A stretch of 64,000 nucleotides of DNA from an uncultured Lachnospiraceae bacterium (GCA_945621435.1 CALZBR010000002.1:1-64000), one strand, 5' to 3'. Numbered from the stretch's first letter, positions 35,023 to 45,322 are shown. Made by a program: numbers and translations. Notes: generated by a model from the sequence alone, not told the origin.

Positions 35023-35400
35023 TCAACTCAGCATGCCCCCAAGCATTCCACCTCCCGCACACAGAATCAGGGTGGTAACAAAAGAATTCCCGGAGCGGAA
35101 TCCCTCCTGACCTGCCACCAGCGAAATCAATACCAGAACCAGGAAATAGGCTGCGCCCTCCACCGCTCCCCAAAAGAATTTGCGGCTTCCCATTTTCCTG
35201 CCGGTCACAAAGCCCGCGAAAAAAGTTGCCGCTACATAAATAAGAATAATTGCGATGGTCACAACCTTTTCTCCCAAATGAAATTTGTAAAGCATGAAGG
35301 ATAATAGTGCCAGGAATGCTCCGGTCAGCACATAAGAAAAAATAAGTGTTTTCAAAAAAAAGAGTATCGGCAGTTCTCTCCCCAATGTTTCCCGCTGCAT
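35023..35400 (-). CDS. TIGR04086-type small membrane protein
   Basis: 125 residues, four predicted membrane helices (about 13-36, 46-70, 75-95, 102-125) with a basic GRKMGSRKFF loop. It resembles the TIGR04086 membrane family found next to SCIFF loci in Clostridia. ATG at 35400 is about ten bases after GGAGG. Function unknown. It ends at its own hairpin before the SCIFF promoter. Confidence 0.7.
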   Translation of the reverse strand: MQRETLGRELPILFFLKTLIFSYVLTGAFLALLSFMLYKFHLGEKVVTIAIILIYVAATFFAGFVTGRKMGSRKFFWGAVEGAAYFLVLVLISLVAGQEGFRSGNSFVTTLILCAGGGMLGGMLS

Positions 35401-35467
35401 AAGATAAGTTCCTCCCTCTAAAATCATAAATTATTTATTAAATGGATATGCACAAACCTCCTGCAAC

Positions 35468-35497
35468 TTGACAACAGCTTTTCCAATCATGTATACT
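35468..35497 (+). promoter_or_regulatory. Promoter of the CNNM/CorC-type gene
   Basis: -35 TTGACA (35468-35473), 18-base spacer, -10 TATACT (35492-35497) preceded by TG. The transcript would start about 30 bases before the TTG start codon. Confidence 0.7.
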
Positions 35498-35534
35498 TGG
35501 TATCAAAATATTTTAAAAAAAGGAGTGAACTTAT

Positions 35535-36830
35535 TTGGATACCCCGGGTGTCATACAATTGATTTCTTTAATTATTCTAATTTTTTTATCAGGCTTTTTC
35601 TCTTCTGCGGAAACGGCGCTGACCACGGTGAACCGTGTCAGAATGCGCACCCTTGAGGACGAGGGGAACAAACGCGCCGCCCGCGTCAATAAAATCCTCG
35701 AAAACTACAGTAAAATGTTAAGCGCCATTCTCATCGGCAACAATATAGTCAACATCACGGCCTCCTCTCTCGCCACAACACTGGCACTGAGGATCAACCT
35801 TGCGGTGGGTATTGCAACCGGTATTCTGACCCTTGTGATTCTCATCACCGGCGAAATCGTTCCCAAGACATTGGCCATGTATTCTTCGGATAAGCTGTCT
35901 CTGGCCTACAGCGGAATCATCTACCTTCTGATGCAGCTTCTGACTCCGGTCATCTATCTCATCGACAAGCTGGCCGGCGGTATCCTGCGACTCCTGGGAA
36001 TCGATCCGGGCAAGAAGGCTTCCACCATGACAGAAGCAGAGCTTCGCACCTATGTGGAAGTCAGTCACGAGGACGGCGTCATCGAATCGGAAGAACGGGA
36101 AATGATCTACAATGTGTTTGACTTTTCAGATGCCCTTGCGAAGGATATCATGATTCCCCGCATCAATATGGTGACGGTAAGCGTTGACGCTACCTACGAC
36201 AAGGTGCTCAGCGTGTTCCGCGAGTGCATGTACACCCGGCTTCCCGTTTATCAGAATGATAAGGACAATATCATCGGTCTCATCAACATCAAGGATTTCA
36301 TCGTTGTCACCGACAGTGAGAATTTTAAAATTCAAGACATATTAAGAGATGCCCATTATACATACGAATATAAAAAGGTGGCGGATCTCCTTGTGGAGGT
36401 CAAAGAAAAAACCACTACCGTTACCTTCGTACTGAACGAATACGGTGCTACCGTCGGTATGATCACCCTGGAGGATCTGCTGGAGGAAATCGTAGGCGAG
36501 ATTCGTGATGAATACGATGCCGATGAAATAGAGCGGATCAAAAATGTCGGCGAGCGCACCTGGCTGATCGAGGGAAGCATGAAACTCGACGATATCAACG
36601 ATGAGCTGGGAACGGATCTGGACAGCGAGGATTACGATTCCATCAGCGGCATTATCATCGAGAGCCTGGACAGACTCCCGGAAGACAATGAAGAAGTCAC
36701 TCTGGCAAACGGGATTCGCCTGAAGGTTCAGGGAATCGACCAGAACCGGATTAACAAGGTATTGGTTACTCTCCCCGAGGAACAGGAACCGGAAAAAGAC
36801 GAGACAGACAAAGAAGCACAGACAAACTAA
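35535..36830 (+). CDS. CNNM/HlyC-CorC family membrane protein with CBS domains
   Basis: 431 residues. N-terminal DUF21/CNNM membrane domain with about four helices (FLSGFFSSAETALTTVNR start, GEIVPKT motif), then a CBS pair (about 195-320, DIMIPRINMVTV), and a C-terminal CorC_HlyC domain with an acidic tail. Related proteins export or sense Mg2+ or Co2+; some are called hemolysin homologues, which is misleading. Start is TTG at 35535 with AAAGGAG nine bases upstream. Confidence 0.92.
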   Translation: MDTPGVIQLISLIILIFLSGFFSSAETALTTVNRVRMRTLEDEGNKRAARVNKILENYSKMLSAILIGNNIVNITASSLATTLALRINLAVGIATGILTLVILITGEIVPKTLAMYSSDKLSLAYSGIIYLLMQLLTPVIYLIDKLAGGILRLLGIDPGKKASTMTEAELRTYVEVSHEDGVIESEEREMIYNVFDFSDALAKDIMIPRINMVTVSVDATYDKVLSVFRECMYTRLPVYQNDKDNIIGLINIKDFIVVTDSENFKIQDILRDAHYTYEYKKVADLLVEVKEKTTTVTFVLNEYGATVGMITLEDLLEEIVGEIRDEYDADEIERIKNVGERTWLIEGSMKLDDINDELGTDLDSEDYDSISGIIIESLDRLPEDNEEVTLANGIRLKVQGIDQNRINKVLVTLPEEQEPEKDETDKEAQTN

Positions 36831-36884
36831 AAACAGGCGTCATGGCAGGAGTGAAGCATTACCCCCTGTTCCATGGCGCATGTT
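36828..36884 (-). terminator. Convergent terminator between the CNNM-type gene and phoR
   Basis: A ~17-bp interrupted stem (CATGG/CCATG, CAGG/CCTG, AACA/TGTT) with a 15-base loop; on the minus strand it is followed by five U. The phoR stop is 35 bases upstream, so it probably ends the nptA-phoB-phoR transcript. Confidence 0.55.
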
Positions 36885-36918
36885 CTACTTAATGATTACC
36901 TGTTAAATAAATGAAGCA

Positions 36919-38280
36919 TCAGATTCCCTTCGCTTCCGGAAAGATCACCCGAATCTCGGTTCCCCTGCCCGGTTCGCTCTCCAGTTCGATCGTCGCACCG
37001 AGTTTTTCCACGATATGCTTAACAATGGCAAGCCCCAGTCCCGTTCCGCCGGTGGACTTGGAGCGACTCTTGTCCACTCTGTAAAAGCGCTCGAAAATCC
37101 TATCCTGATGCTCCTTTGGAATACCGATTCCCGTATCCTGAACAGACAGGATTACACTTCCTACTTTCCTGCCTTCCTCCGGGGATTTACAGATATTTGT
37201 GCTCACGGTCACACTGCCTCCCGCGTTGTTGTATCGAATGGCATTGTCGCAGAGATTGTAGATCAGTTCTTCCACCATCTGTCTGTCCCCCTGCACCCTG
37301 CAGTCTTCCCCGCAGACCTTCAGCGTCACCTCACTCTTTTCCGCATTTCTGCGAAGATTTTCGGCACAGCTCTCTGCCACTTCCCTCAGGTTCAGCAGTT
37401 CAAAGACAGGTTCCTTTTCGCTTCCGTCCAGTTCCGAAAGCCGTATGATATCATTGATCAGGGTTAGCAATCTGTCCGCGCTGCTCCGTATGCCATGGGC
37501 AAAGCGCACAATATCCGTCTCAGAAGCCATCCCTGTCTCAATCAGCTCTGCATAGCCGGAAATGGACGTCAGCGGCGTTTTCAGTTCATGGGAAACATTT
37601 GCCGTGAACTCCTGACGCATCCTTGCATTCTTTATGATATCCTGATGCTGTTTCTGAATGGTATTGATAAAGGGAATCAATTCTTCATAGTCGGCAGTAC
37701 TTATTTCGGAATCCATGTTTTCCGCCATTTTGCTGATAGGGTACAGCAGCTTCTCCGTCAGAAAATGTGCCAGTCCCAGACTAAGCAGGATCAAAGCCGC
37801 AAATATCCACAATATCGTGGGAAAAACAGAAGTAAACATGCTGACCATGCTGTCTGCATTTCTTGCCACTCTCAGTACAGAACCATCCTCCAGACGAAGC
37901 GCATAGTAAAATGTATTGCTCGCCAGGGTCTCTGAATTTCTGACAGTCTGCCCCTCCCCAGAGTTCAATGCCTCCCTGATTTCCGGACGGTCAAGATGAT
38001 TCTTCAGTTGTGTGATGTCCGCCTTATTGTCATAGAGCACCTCACCTCCGGGACTTACCAGGGTCAGTCTGATCTCCATATCCTTCATTGTTTCAAAATA
38101 TTCCGGTTCCTCAGCTCCCTCATCCCACCTTAGCTCCTTCAGCAGGTCTGCGTATTCCTTCAGATCGCTCATCATCTGTTTTCGAAACAGACTGTGATAC
38201 ACCGCTGCCACCAGCCCGATGGACAGCACAATGGCTACCACAGAGATTATCACGAACAATCGGTTGATCCTTTTTTTCAT
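36919..38280 (-). CDS. phoR: Sensor histidine kinase, PhoR type
   Basis: 453 residues. Membrane helix 1 (6-28), an extracellular sensor region of ~120 residues, membrane helix 2 (about 150-172), then the cytoplasmic dimerisation/phosphoacceptor helix NVSHELKTPLTS (His) and a HATPase with N-box NAIRYN and G-boxes DTGIGIP and GTGLGLAIVKH. It begins nine bases after the response regulator gene. With pst genes upstream and Pho boxes in the promoters, it is assigned to phosphate sensing; the symbol is by context. Confidence 0.88.
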   Translation of the reverse strand: MKKRINRLFVIISVVAIVLSIGLVAAVYHSLFRKQMMSDLKEYADLLKELRWDEGAEEPEYFETMKDMEIRLTLVSPGGEVLYDNKADITQLKNHLDRPEIREALNSGEGQTVRNSETLASNTFYYALRLEDGSVLRVARNADSMVSMFTSVFPTILWIFAALILLSLGLAHFLTEKLLYPISKMAENMDSEISTADYEELIPFINTIQKQHQDIIKNARMRQEFTANVSHELKTPLTSISGYAELIETGMASETDIVRFAHGIRSSADRLLTLINDIIRLSELDGSEKEPVFELLNLREVAESCAENLRRNAEKSEVTLKVCGEDCRVQGDRQMVEELIYNLCDNAIRYNNAGGSVTVSTNICKSPEEGRKVGSVILSVQDTGIGIPKEHQDRIFERFYRVDKSRSKSTGGTGLGLAIVKHIVEKLGATIELESEPGRGTEIRVIFPEAKGI

Positions 38281-38289
38281 ACTCGTACC

Positions 38290-38967
38290 TCATTCTCCGA
38301 GAAGATACCCCACGTTTCTCACTGTTTTTATCAGAGCTCCCCCCGGACCAAGCTTTTGTCTCAAGGTCTTGATATGCATATCCAGTGTCCTGGATTCTCC
38401 TTCAAAATCGGTTCCCCAGATACGGTCCAGGATTACCTCTCTGGTGGTCACCACACCTGCGTTTGTAAGCAGAAGCTTCAGAAGCTCATACTCCTTATAG
38501 GTGAGCTCACAGGGCTTTTCATTTACAGTCACCCGGTGTTTTTCACGATTCAGGCTGATACAGCCGAAGCTGATGATTTTCTCCTTCTCCTCCGTTCTCT
38601 CGCTTCTGCGAAGCAACGCCTTGATTCTGGAGATCAGCTCCATAACGCCAAAGGGCTTGGTCAGATAGTCATCCGCACCGAGGTCCAGCCCCTTCACCTT
38701 GTCAATCTCTGTGGTCTTGGCTGTAACCAATATGATGGGAATCATCACCGTTTCCTTATCTGCCCTGAGCCTTTTCACAATACTTAACCCATCTTCATCC
38801 GGCAGCATGATATCCAGGAGCACCAGATCGGGCAGCTCCTTCTGCAGGGCGTGGCGAAATCCTTCCGCAGTCTCGAACCCTTCCACGCGATATCCCACAT
38901 TGGTCAGCGCATAGCTCTCAATCTCCTGAATACTCTTGTCATCCTCTACCACATAAATCAATGCCAT
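38290..38967 (-). CDS. phoB: OmpR-family response regulator, PhoB/PhoP type
   Basis: 225 residues. Receiver domain with acidic pair EDD (8-10), phosphoacceptor Asp in LVLLDIMLP (about 53) and Lys in LTKPF. A winged-helix DNA-binding domain of OmpR type ends TVRNVGYLLGE. It is the likely factor for the 11-bp-period TTTACA repeats at 5556, 40889 and 45418. In Firmicutes the orthologue is often named phoP. 85 bases after the Na+/Pi transporter gene. Confidence 0.9.
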   Translation of the reverse strand: MALIYVVEDDKSIQEIESYALTNVGYRVEGFETAEGFRHALQKELPDLVLLDIMLPDEDGLSIVKRLRADKETVMIPIILVTAKTTEIDKVKGLDLGADDYLTKPFGVMELISRIKALLRRSERTEEKEKIISFGCISLNREKHRVTVNEKPCELTYKEYELLKLLLTNAGVVTTREVILDRIWGTDFEGESRTLDMHIKTLRQKLGPGGALIKTVRNVGYLLGE

Positions 38968-39052
38968 TCTATCATTTCCTTTCCATGACCCTCTCCTCTA
39001 AAAGTAACACTGATTGCCCATCCCACGCAAGCAGGAATTGAGCCATGACGAT

Positions 39053-40822
39053 TCAGGGCAGGGCATACCGATCTCTGTAGGCCAGGACTCTTCCCTGAAA
39101 ATCGATATTCTCGCTTCTCTTAAGGCTGTCCAGATAGGCGTGGGGATCAAACTCCTCTCCCTGTTTCTGCATGGTACTCAGTGCAATATTGGAGCAGTGA
39201 TCCGCCACACGCTCCAGATTTGCCGTAATATCCGACAACAGAAATCCCAGTTCAATGGTGCAATTCCCCTTTTGAAGTCTCTTGATATGACGTTGCTTGA
39301 TCTTCAGGCTCAGTCCGTCAATCACCTCTTCCAGGGGTTCAACCCGGGAGGCCAGGGCCGTATCCTCATTGGCAAATCCGAGCATGGTCATCTTTAGGAT
39401 ATCATGAATTGCCTCTCCGAACACCTTCACCTCCTGCTTTGCCTTATCCGAAAACACCAGCTTCTGCTCCTGCATTTTCTCCGCTGCCTCCTTGATGTTT
39501 CTGGCATGGTCTGAGATACGTTCAAAATCTCCAATACAGTGCAGGATGGAGGAGAGGGTATGACTGTCCTGCTCCGACATGTCCCTGGCACTGAGCTTCA
39601 CCAGATAGCTCCCCAGCTCATCCTCATATCTGTCCACCTTTTCCTCCAGCTCCTCCACCTTTTTTGCCACATCCGCATCATATTGTTCTAAGAGCCCCAG
39701 CGCCAGATTTACCGACTCCTCCGCCAGCTCTGCCATGGAGACAGCGGCAGTACGGCTCTGCTCCACCGCATAGGCAGGAATCTCCAGAAAACGCACATCC
39801 AGCAGCTGCAGGGATTCCTCCGGCTCCCCCTTTTCCCCGGCTGAAGGCATATCTCTTACCGTCAGGCAGGCCAGCTTTACCAACCCCTTGGAAAAAGGCA
39901 GCAGACAGATGGTGGAAATCACATTAAAGATACTGTGTATCGCAGCGATGCCAAAGGTATTGGCGGGCTGCGCCAGAAAGGCAAAGGGACGAACAGCATT
40001 CACAGAATAAAATACCACCATGAAAAGAATCGTTCCGATAATATTGAAATACAGATGCACCAGGGCAGCCCGTTTCGCATTCTTGCTTGCCCCCACGCCG
40101 GACAGCATGGCCGTCACACAGGTACCGATATTCTGTCCCATGATAATCGGCAGTGCTGCGTCATACCCCACTGCTCCGGTCATACACAATACCTGCAGGA
40201 TGCCCACCGATGCTGAAGAGGACTGTATGACTGCCGTCAGCACAAGCCCCGCCAGCATACCGAGAATGGGATTGGAAAATCGGGTCAGCATACCGGTAAA
40301 TTCCGGCACATCGGCCAGTGGTGCCACCGCACTGCTCATGGTATCCATACCAAACATCAGCACAGAAAATCCCAGCAGGATCACTGCCACATTCTTCCTC
40401 TTGTCGTGCCTGGAAAACATCAGTAACCCCACACCCACTATGGCAAGAATTGGGGAAAAGGAGGTGGGCTTACATAATTTTAACAGGAAGGAACTGCTCT
40501 CAATTCCCTGAGTTCCCAGGATCCAGGAGGTGATAGTGGTGCCGATATTGGCGCCCATGATGATTCCCACCGCCTGCTCCAGCTTCATGATTCCGGAATT
40601 TACAAACCCCACGACCATGACCGCGGTGGCAGAAGAAGACTGTATCACCGCCGTCACCCCGGCGCCCATAAGAACAGCCTTCAGCGGATTATTGGTCAGC
40701 TTTTCCAGGACATGCTCAAAACGGCCTCCCGATACCTTCGCAAGACCGTCCCCCAGCAGATGCATTCCATACAGAAAAAGTGCCAGTCCGCCCAACATTG
40801 TCAAAAACTGAAAGAAATCCAT
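39053..40822 (-). CDS. Na+/phosphate cotransporter (NptA/YjbB type) with PhoU domain
   Basis: 589 residues. Two repeated Na_Pi_cotrans domains: the QSSSATAVMVVGFVNSG motif near residue 65 and QSSSASVGILQVL in the second copy, with about nine helices. A cytoplasmic PhoU-like domain (about 390-589) follows. Members use Na+ to carry phosphate, sometimes for export. ATG at 40822 with AGGA is preferred to a longer in-frame start. Own Pho-box promoter (40889-40927). First gene of the unit with phoB-phoR. Confidence 0.92.
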   Translation of the reverse strand: MDFFQFLTMLGGLALFLYGMHLLGDGLAKVSGGRFEHVLEKLTNNPLKAVLMGAGVTAVIQSSSATAVMVVGFVNSGIMKLEQAVGIIMGANIGTTITSWILGTQGIESSSFLLKLCKPTSFSPILAIVGVGLLMFSRHDKRKNVAVILLGFSVLMFGMDTMSSAVAPLADVPEFTGMLTRFSNPILGMLAGLVLTAVIQSSSASVGILQVLCMTGAVGYDAALPIIMGQNIGTCVTAMLSGVGASKNAKRAALVHLYFNIIGTILFMVVFYSVNAVRPFAFLAQPANTFGIAAIHSIFNVISTICLLPFSKGLVKLACLTVRDMPSAGEKGEPEESLQLLDVRFLEIPAYAVEQSRTAAVSMAELAEESVNLALGLLEQYDADVAKKVEELEEKVDRYEDELGSYLVKLSARDMSEQDSHTLSSILHCIGDFERISDHARNIKEAAEKMQEQKLVFSDKAKQEVKVFGEAIHDILKMTMLGFANEDTALASRVEPLEEVIDGLSLKIKQRHIKRLQKGNCTIELGFLLSDITANLERVADHCSNIALSTMQKQGEEFDPHAYLDSLKRSENIDFQGRVLAYRDRYALP

Positions 40823-40888
40823 ACTTGTTCCTCGCTCTGATCTACCTTGCCAAATGAACCATACTACTATTCCAAAGTATCTCCGCAA

Positions 40889-40927
40889 TGTAAAATCCAA
40901 AACCAGGAAATGTAAAATCTATGTAAA
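40889..40927 (-). promoter_or_regulatory. Pho box of the Na+/Pi transporter-phoBR unit
   Basis: Three perfect TTTACA on the minus strand at 40927-40922, 40916-40911 and 40894-40889, that is at 0, 11 and 33 bases; the unit at 22 (TGGTTT) is degenerate. The 11-bp period is that of PhoP boxes. It sits ~70 bases before the start codon. Confidence 0.7.
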
Positions 40928-40971
40928 ATCCGGACTGCAAAGGTTGCACCGGTCACATCCGTTTTACCGCC

Positions 40972-41688
40972 TCAATAGATTTCTCTGCCCTCAATCTCTC
41001 CCGTCAGGCGAAAAATTGTCCATCTTCCGATATTTACCGCATGATCTCCCACCTTTTCCAGATACTTCGCAATCATCAGGGCATCCACCACCTCGTCCGG
41101 ATCCGGCTCCTGCTTCTTCATGGCGTCCATCAGCAGCTCCTTGACCTGATTGAAAAGACCGTCAATGACATCATCGCCGGCAATCACCTCCTCTGCCAGC
41201 TGTTTCTTTTCCTCGCGAAAGGCTGTCATGACCTCCCGCAGCATCTCTGTGGCACCCTGAAGCATTTCCAGCAGAACCTCATCCGCTTTTTTCTCCTGGT
41301 ACGGCGCTTCTCCGCCAGCTCCCCGGGGGGACTGCTCCGCAGCTGTCCCATCTGCCCTTCTCCTCAGATACAGCTCTGCAATCTCTCCCGCATGGTCGCC
41401 GGTTCTCTCCAGCTCTGTGACTATCTTTAACACCGCCGTGACAAACCGCAGATCCCCCGCTACAACCGGCTGTTGTCTCGTCATCAGCAGGAGACACCCT
41501 GCCTCAATACTGCGCAACATATCTATCATTTCCCGGTCACTGTCCTGTAGGGTCATCATAAGCTCCGTATTCTTATCCCTGACCGCCGCAAGCAGCTTTT
41601 CATAGCTTACAAGTGCACACTCCCCCATCTCCGTGACCTTGTTTTTCAGCTGTGTCAGTTCCCTCTCGAATCCAATCCTTTGTGTCAT
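40972..41688 (-). CDS. phoU: Phosphate-signalling protein PhoU
   Basis: 238 residues, two three-helix PhoU repeats; the metal-binding-like pattern is ERTGDHAGEIAE in the first and KYLEKVGDHAVNIGR in the second. PhoU links PstB to PhoR and restrains phosphate uptake. A ~20-residue Gly/Ala-rich insertion (about 113-133) lies between the repeats, making it a little longer than usual. 58 bases after pstB, last gene of the pst operon. Confidence 0.95.
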   Translation of the reverse strand: MTQRIGFERELTQLKNKVTEMGECALVSYEKLLAAVRDKNTELMMTLQDSDREMIDMLRSIEAGCLLLMTRQQPVVAGDLRFVTAVLKIVTELERTGDHAGEIAELYLRRRADGTAAEQSPRGAGGEAPYQEKKADEVLLEMLQGATEMLREVMTAFREEKKQLAEEVIAGDDVIDGLFNQVKELLMDAMKKQEPDPDEVVDALMIAKYLEKVGDHAVNIGRWTIFRLTGEIEGREIY

Positions 41689-41746
41689 AACCTTCCTCCT
41701 TCTCCCTCATCTGAACCTGCCCTCAATCGCAATTTTCCCGTCCTTC

Positions 41747-42511
41747 TCACCCGAATCTTCCGGTGATATAGTCCTCCGTCCTCTGATCGGAGGGTCTGGA
41801 GAACACGACTCTCGTGGCGCCATACTCCACGACTTCTCCCACCAGGAAGAATGCCGTATTGTCAGACACTCTGGCCGCCTGCTGCATATTGTGTGTCACA
41901 ATGACAACAGTATATTTTTTCTTCAGCTCTTCCATCAGTTCCTCGATCTTCAGGGTGGAAATAGGATCCAGCGCCGAGGTCGGCTCATCCATCAAAAGCA
42001 CCTCCGGCTCCACCGCCAGCGCCCTGGCGATACAGAGCCTTTGCTGCTGTCCGCCGGAGAGCCCCAGGGCTGATTTGTGAAGTCTGTCCTTTACCTCCTC
42101 AAAAATAGCCGCGTCCTTAAGTGACTTCTCTACGATGTCATTGAGCTTCTGCCTGTCCTTCAGACCATGCAGTCTGGGACCATAGGCGATATTGTCATAA
42201 ATACTCATGGGAAAGGGGTTGGGCTGCTGAAACACCATTCCGACTTTTTTTCGCAGCAGTGTAGTATCCACCCGGCTGTCATAGATATCTTCTCCGTCCA
42301 TCAGGACCCTTCCCTCTATCCTGACGCCGTCCACCAGATCGTTCATCCGGTTCAGACATTTCAAAAAAGTAGATTTTCCACATCCGCTGGGACCGATCAG
42401 TGCAGTCACCTTTCCTCTCGGAATCTTCATGTCTATATGCTTCAGTGCCTGAAAATCATGAAAAAACAGATTTAAATCCGTGATTTCAAGAATGTTTTTA
42501 TCTTCCATCAT
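41747..42511 (-). CDS. pstB: Phosphate ABC transporter ATPase
   Basis: 254 residues. Walker [11 protein letters not shown]-loop [13 protein letters not shown] (PstB-specific), signature LSGGQQQRL, Walker [14 protein letters not shown], His-switch VTHN. Energises high-affinity phosphate import with PstCA. 64 bases after pstA. Confidence 0.97.
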   Translation of the reverse strand: MMEDKNILEITDLNLFFHDFQALKHIDMKIPRGKVTALIGPSGCGKSTFLKCLNRMNDLVDGVRIEGRVLMDGEDIYDSRVDTTLLRKKVGMVFQQPNPFPMSIYDNIAYGPRLHGLKDRQKLNDIVEKSLKDAAIFEEVKDRLHKSALGLSGGQQQRLCIARALAVEPEVLLMDEPTSALDPISTLKIEELMEELKKKYTVVIVTHNMQQAARVSDNTAFFLVGEVVEYGATRVVFSRPSDQRTEDYITGRFG

Positions 42512-42575
42512 TTCCTTTCATTCCTCCATTCGGCTGACCGCTTGCTGTCCGGTTACAGCCTTCCTGCCTCCCGGC

Positions 42576-43463
42576 TTACTGCTTCGTCATTTTCCCGGTT
42601 ACCAGCTTCAGCAGACCATTGATCACAAGCACTATGACAATCAGTACACAGCCGATTCCAAAGGCTGTCTCATACTCTCCGTTCTGCATCTGCAGATACA
42701 ATTCTATCGTCAGCGAACCGCCCGGCTTTCCTGCCTTTTGCCACAAGCGTTCCAGATTTTTCAGCAGTCCGCCCCCCAGCCTCGGCAGCGCTCTTGCACT
42801 TCCCGCTGTAAAAAGCAGAGCTGCGGATTCCCCCACAATCCGCCCCACGGCAAGAATCACACCGGTGAGAATCCCCGGAACCGCAGACGGCAGGAGAACC
42901 GTCCTTATCATGTACCACTTAGCCGCACCCATTCCAAGCGCAGCACTTCGATAGCTGTCCGGAACCGTGCGCAGAGCCTCCTGGGTATTCCTCACAATCA
43001 GCGGAAGAATCATAAGACTTAAGGTCAGACATCCGTTTAAAATGGAATAATCCAGCCCCAGCGTAGCACCGAAAAACACCATACCAAAGAGTCCGAAGAT
43101 GACGGAAGGAATACCGGACAAGGTCTCTGTTGTGAACTCAATCATCCTCACCAGCCGCCCGGGCTTCGCATATTCGTTCAGATAGATTGCTCCCCCGACA
43201 CCGACAGGTGTGGCAATCAGAAGCGTGATGACGATTATGTATACTGTGTTTATCAGGTTGCCCGCGATTCCTACGGTTCCCTTCAATTCACTGGTGACAT
43301 TGGTAAAAAACTCCGGCTTTAGCGCAGAAAATCCATGATAGAACACATATCCTATGATGCCTGCAAGCAGAAGCACCGAAACTGCAGAAGCTCCATAAAT
43401 GATTCCCATCACAAAGGCTTCCAGGGGGCGCTTTCGCTTAATATACAATGTAGGTTCTTTCAT
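42576..43463 (-). CDS. pstA: Phosphate ABC transporter permease
   Basis: 295 residues, six predicted helices and the EAA-type loop (RTVPDSYRSAALGMGAAKWYMIRTV) that contacts PstB. The start overlaps the pstC stop by four bases, giving translational coupling. Confidence 0.96.
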   Translation of the reverse strand: MKEPTLYIKRKRPLEAFVMGIIYGASAVSVLLLAGIIGYVFYHGFSALKPEFFTNVTSELKGTVGIAGNLINTVYIIVITLLIATPVGVGGAIYLNEYAKPGRLVRMIEFTTETLSGIPSVIFGLFGMVFFGATLGLDYSILNGCLTLSLMILPLIVRNTQEALRTVPDSYRSAALGMGAAKWYMIRTVLLPSAVPGILTGVILAVGRIVGESAALLFTAGSARALPRLGGGLLKNLERLWQKAGKPGGSLTIELYLQMQNGEYETAFGIGCVLIVIVLVINGLLKLVTGKMTKQ

Positions 43464-44377
43464 TTTTCCTCCCCTCCACCTTTCAGGATTCTATTGAGCA
43501 CCACATTAATCAGCATAATAAACACAAACAATACCAATCCTATGGTAAACAGCATCTGCCTGTGGGTTCCCTGGGAATACCCCATCTCGGACACAATGGC
43601 AGTGGTCAGAAAACGAACCGAGTTAAAGGGCAACGGAAGATTAACACTGCTGCCGGAGACAAGAGTCACGGCCATGGCTTCTCCCACAGCCCTTCCCACG
43701 CCCAGTACCACTGCCGTAACAATGCCCGATTTTGCAGCGGGAAGTACTGCGCGGAAAATGGTCTGCACCTTGGAAGCTCCCAGCGCCAGGGAGGCTGCCC
43801 TGATATCCTTCCGCACGGATTCGATGGCTGTCTGACTGATATTGATCACTGTGGGCAGAATCATAATCGCCAGCACCAATACTGCGGATAACAGATTGGA
43901 ACCTCCGGTAAACTGATGCGTCTTGGAATCCCTGAAAAGAACCAGTTCCAGTCGGTACATCAGGGGATTCAACAGATAAATACCCAACAGTCCATAGATC
44001 ACCGAGGGAATACCGGCCAGCAGTTCCACCGCCGGCTTCACAATGGCCGCCGTATATTTTCCGGAGATTTCCGCCAGAAAAACTGCGGTCATAAGTCCTA
44101 TGGGTACGCCAATCAGAATCGCCAGAAAGGTTCCCACCACGGAAGTGAGAATCACATACAGAATTCCGTATTTCGGTTCTGCCCCGGTAGGCTCCCAGGC
44201 AGTTTCAAACAGGATATCCTTCAAGCCCACCTTAAATATGGCAGGCGTACCGCTGATCATCATATACAAGGTTATGGAAGCTACGGCAAGAATGGCAAAG
44301 GAGGCGCAGACAGTAAAAATCATCTGCGCTGTTCTCTCCACCAATGCCTTATTCCTTTTATTCGAGATTATCGTCAT
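43460..44377 (-). CDS. pstC: Phosphate ABC transporter permease
   Basis: 305 residues, six helices, with the EAA loop (ESVRKDIRAASLALGASKVQTIF). ATG at 44377 with GAAAGG is preferred over a GTG at 44407 directly after pstS. Confidence 0.95.
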   Translation of the reverse strand: MTIISNKRNKALVERTAQMIFTVCASFAILAVASITLYMMISGTPAIFKVGLKDILFETAWEPTGAEPKYGILYVILTSVVGTFLAILIGVPIGLMTAVFLAEISGKYTAAIVKPAVELLAGIPSVIYGLLGIYLLNPLMYRLELVLFRDSKTHQFTGGSNLLSAVLVLAIMILPTVINISQTAIESVRKDIRAASLALGASKVQTIFRAVLPAAKSGIVTAVVLGVGRAVGEAMAVTLVSGSSVNLPLPFNSVRFLTTAIVSEMGYSQGTHRQMLFTIGLVLFVFIMLINVVLNRILKGGGEEK

Positions 44378-44407
44378 TTTTATGCCTTTCTGCGGAAGAG
44401 CAGACAC

Positions 44408-45322
44408 TTATTTCACCGGAATCAGTCCGACCTTTTTCGCCACTTCCTGCCCCTCATCGCTCATCACATAGGCAAACCATGCCTGTACCAGCTCATTCTG
44501 TGCGGTAATCTCCCCCTTGGTTGCCATGATAAAGGGTCTGCTCAGGCAATAGCTGCCCGCCTTGATGTTCTCTGCGGTAGGCTCAACCCCTTCCAGCGAC
44601 AGGGCGAGAACACTGTCGTCTATGACATCCAGAGAGACATACCCGATGGCACCGGGAGTAGAACCGACCTTCGCCATGACAGCGCCGGTGGTATCCAGCT
44701 CATTGGCATAAGCGCATTCATTCTCAATCTTTAAAAGCTCCTCAAAGGCTCCTCTGGTTCCGCTTCCGGCCTCTCGTCCCACAACGATGATGGGTGCATC
44801 CTTGCCGCCAAGCTCGGACCAGTTTGTCACCTTACCGGTATAAATATCCTTCAGCTGCTGAACCGTCAGATTCGTAACCGTGTTATCCTTGTGGGTGCAT
44901 ACCGCGATTCCGTCGATAGCCACTACATTTTCCACTGCGCCGGCTGCTTTTTCCGTATCCTTCAGATTACGGGAAGAATTGCCGATGTCAGCAGTTCCTG
45001 TGGTCACGGCCTCAATTCCTGCACCGGAGCCCACGAATTCTGCAGTCACCTCCACATCCGGATACTTATCCATAAAGCTTTCTGCCAGTGCATTGGACAG
45101 CTTCTCCATGGATGTGCTGCCTACCAGCTGAATGGAACCGGACAGCTCTGTATTCACTGTGGTATTACTGCCGCCTGCTCCCGTACCGGTTCCGTTACCT
45201 GCATCATTTCCTGAACTGCCTGCACCGGCAGCCGCACCACAGCCCGTCATACACAGCACACCTACCAGGCAGGCACCAAGCAACGCCTTCAGCTTCTTAC
45301 TACTCTTACCGATTGTTTTCAT
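44408..45322 (-). CDS. pstS: Phosphate-binding lipoprotein
   Basis: 304 residues. Lipoprotein signal with lipobox CMTGC, so anchored to the outer face of the membrane. A Gly/Ser/Thr-rich linker follows, then the phosphate-binding fold: GSTSMEKL, the SRNLKDTEK loop, and GREAGSGTRGAFEELL. First gene of pstSCAB-phoU, with a Pho box 85-125 bases upstream. Confidence 0.96.
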   Translation of the reverse strand: MKTIGKSSKKLKALLGACLVGVLCMTGCGAAAGAGSSGNDAGNGTGTGAGGSNTTVNTELSGSIQLVGSTSMEKLSNALAESFMDKYPDVEVTAEFVGSGAGIEAVTTGTADIGNSSRNLKDTEKAAGAVENVVAIDGIAVCTHKDNTVTNLTVQQLKDIYTGKVTNWSELGGKDAPIIVVGREAGSGTRGAFEELLKIENECAYANELDTTGAVMAKVGSTPGAIGYVSLDVIDDSVLALSLEGVEPTAENIKAGSYCLSRPFIMATKGEITAQNELVQAWFAYVMSDEGQEVAKKVGLIPVK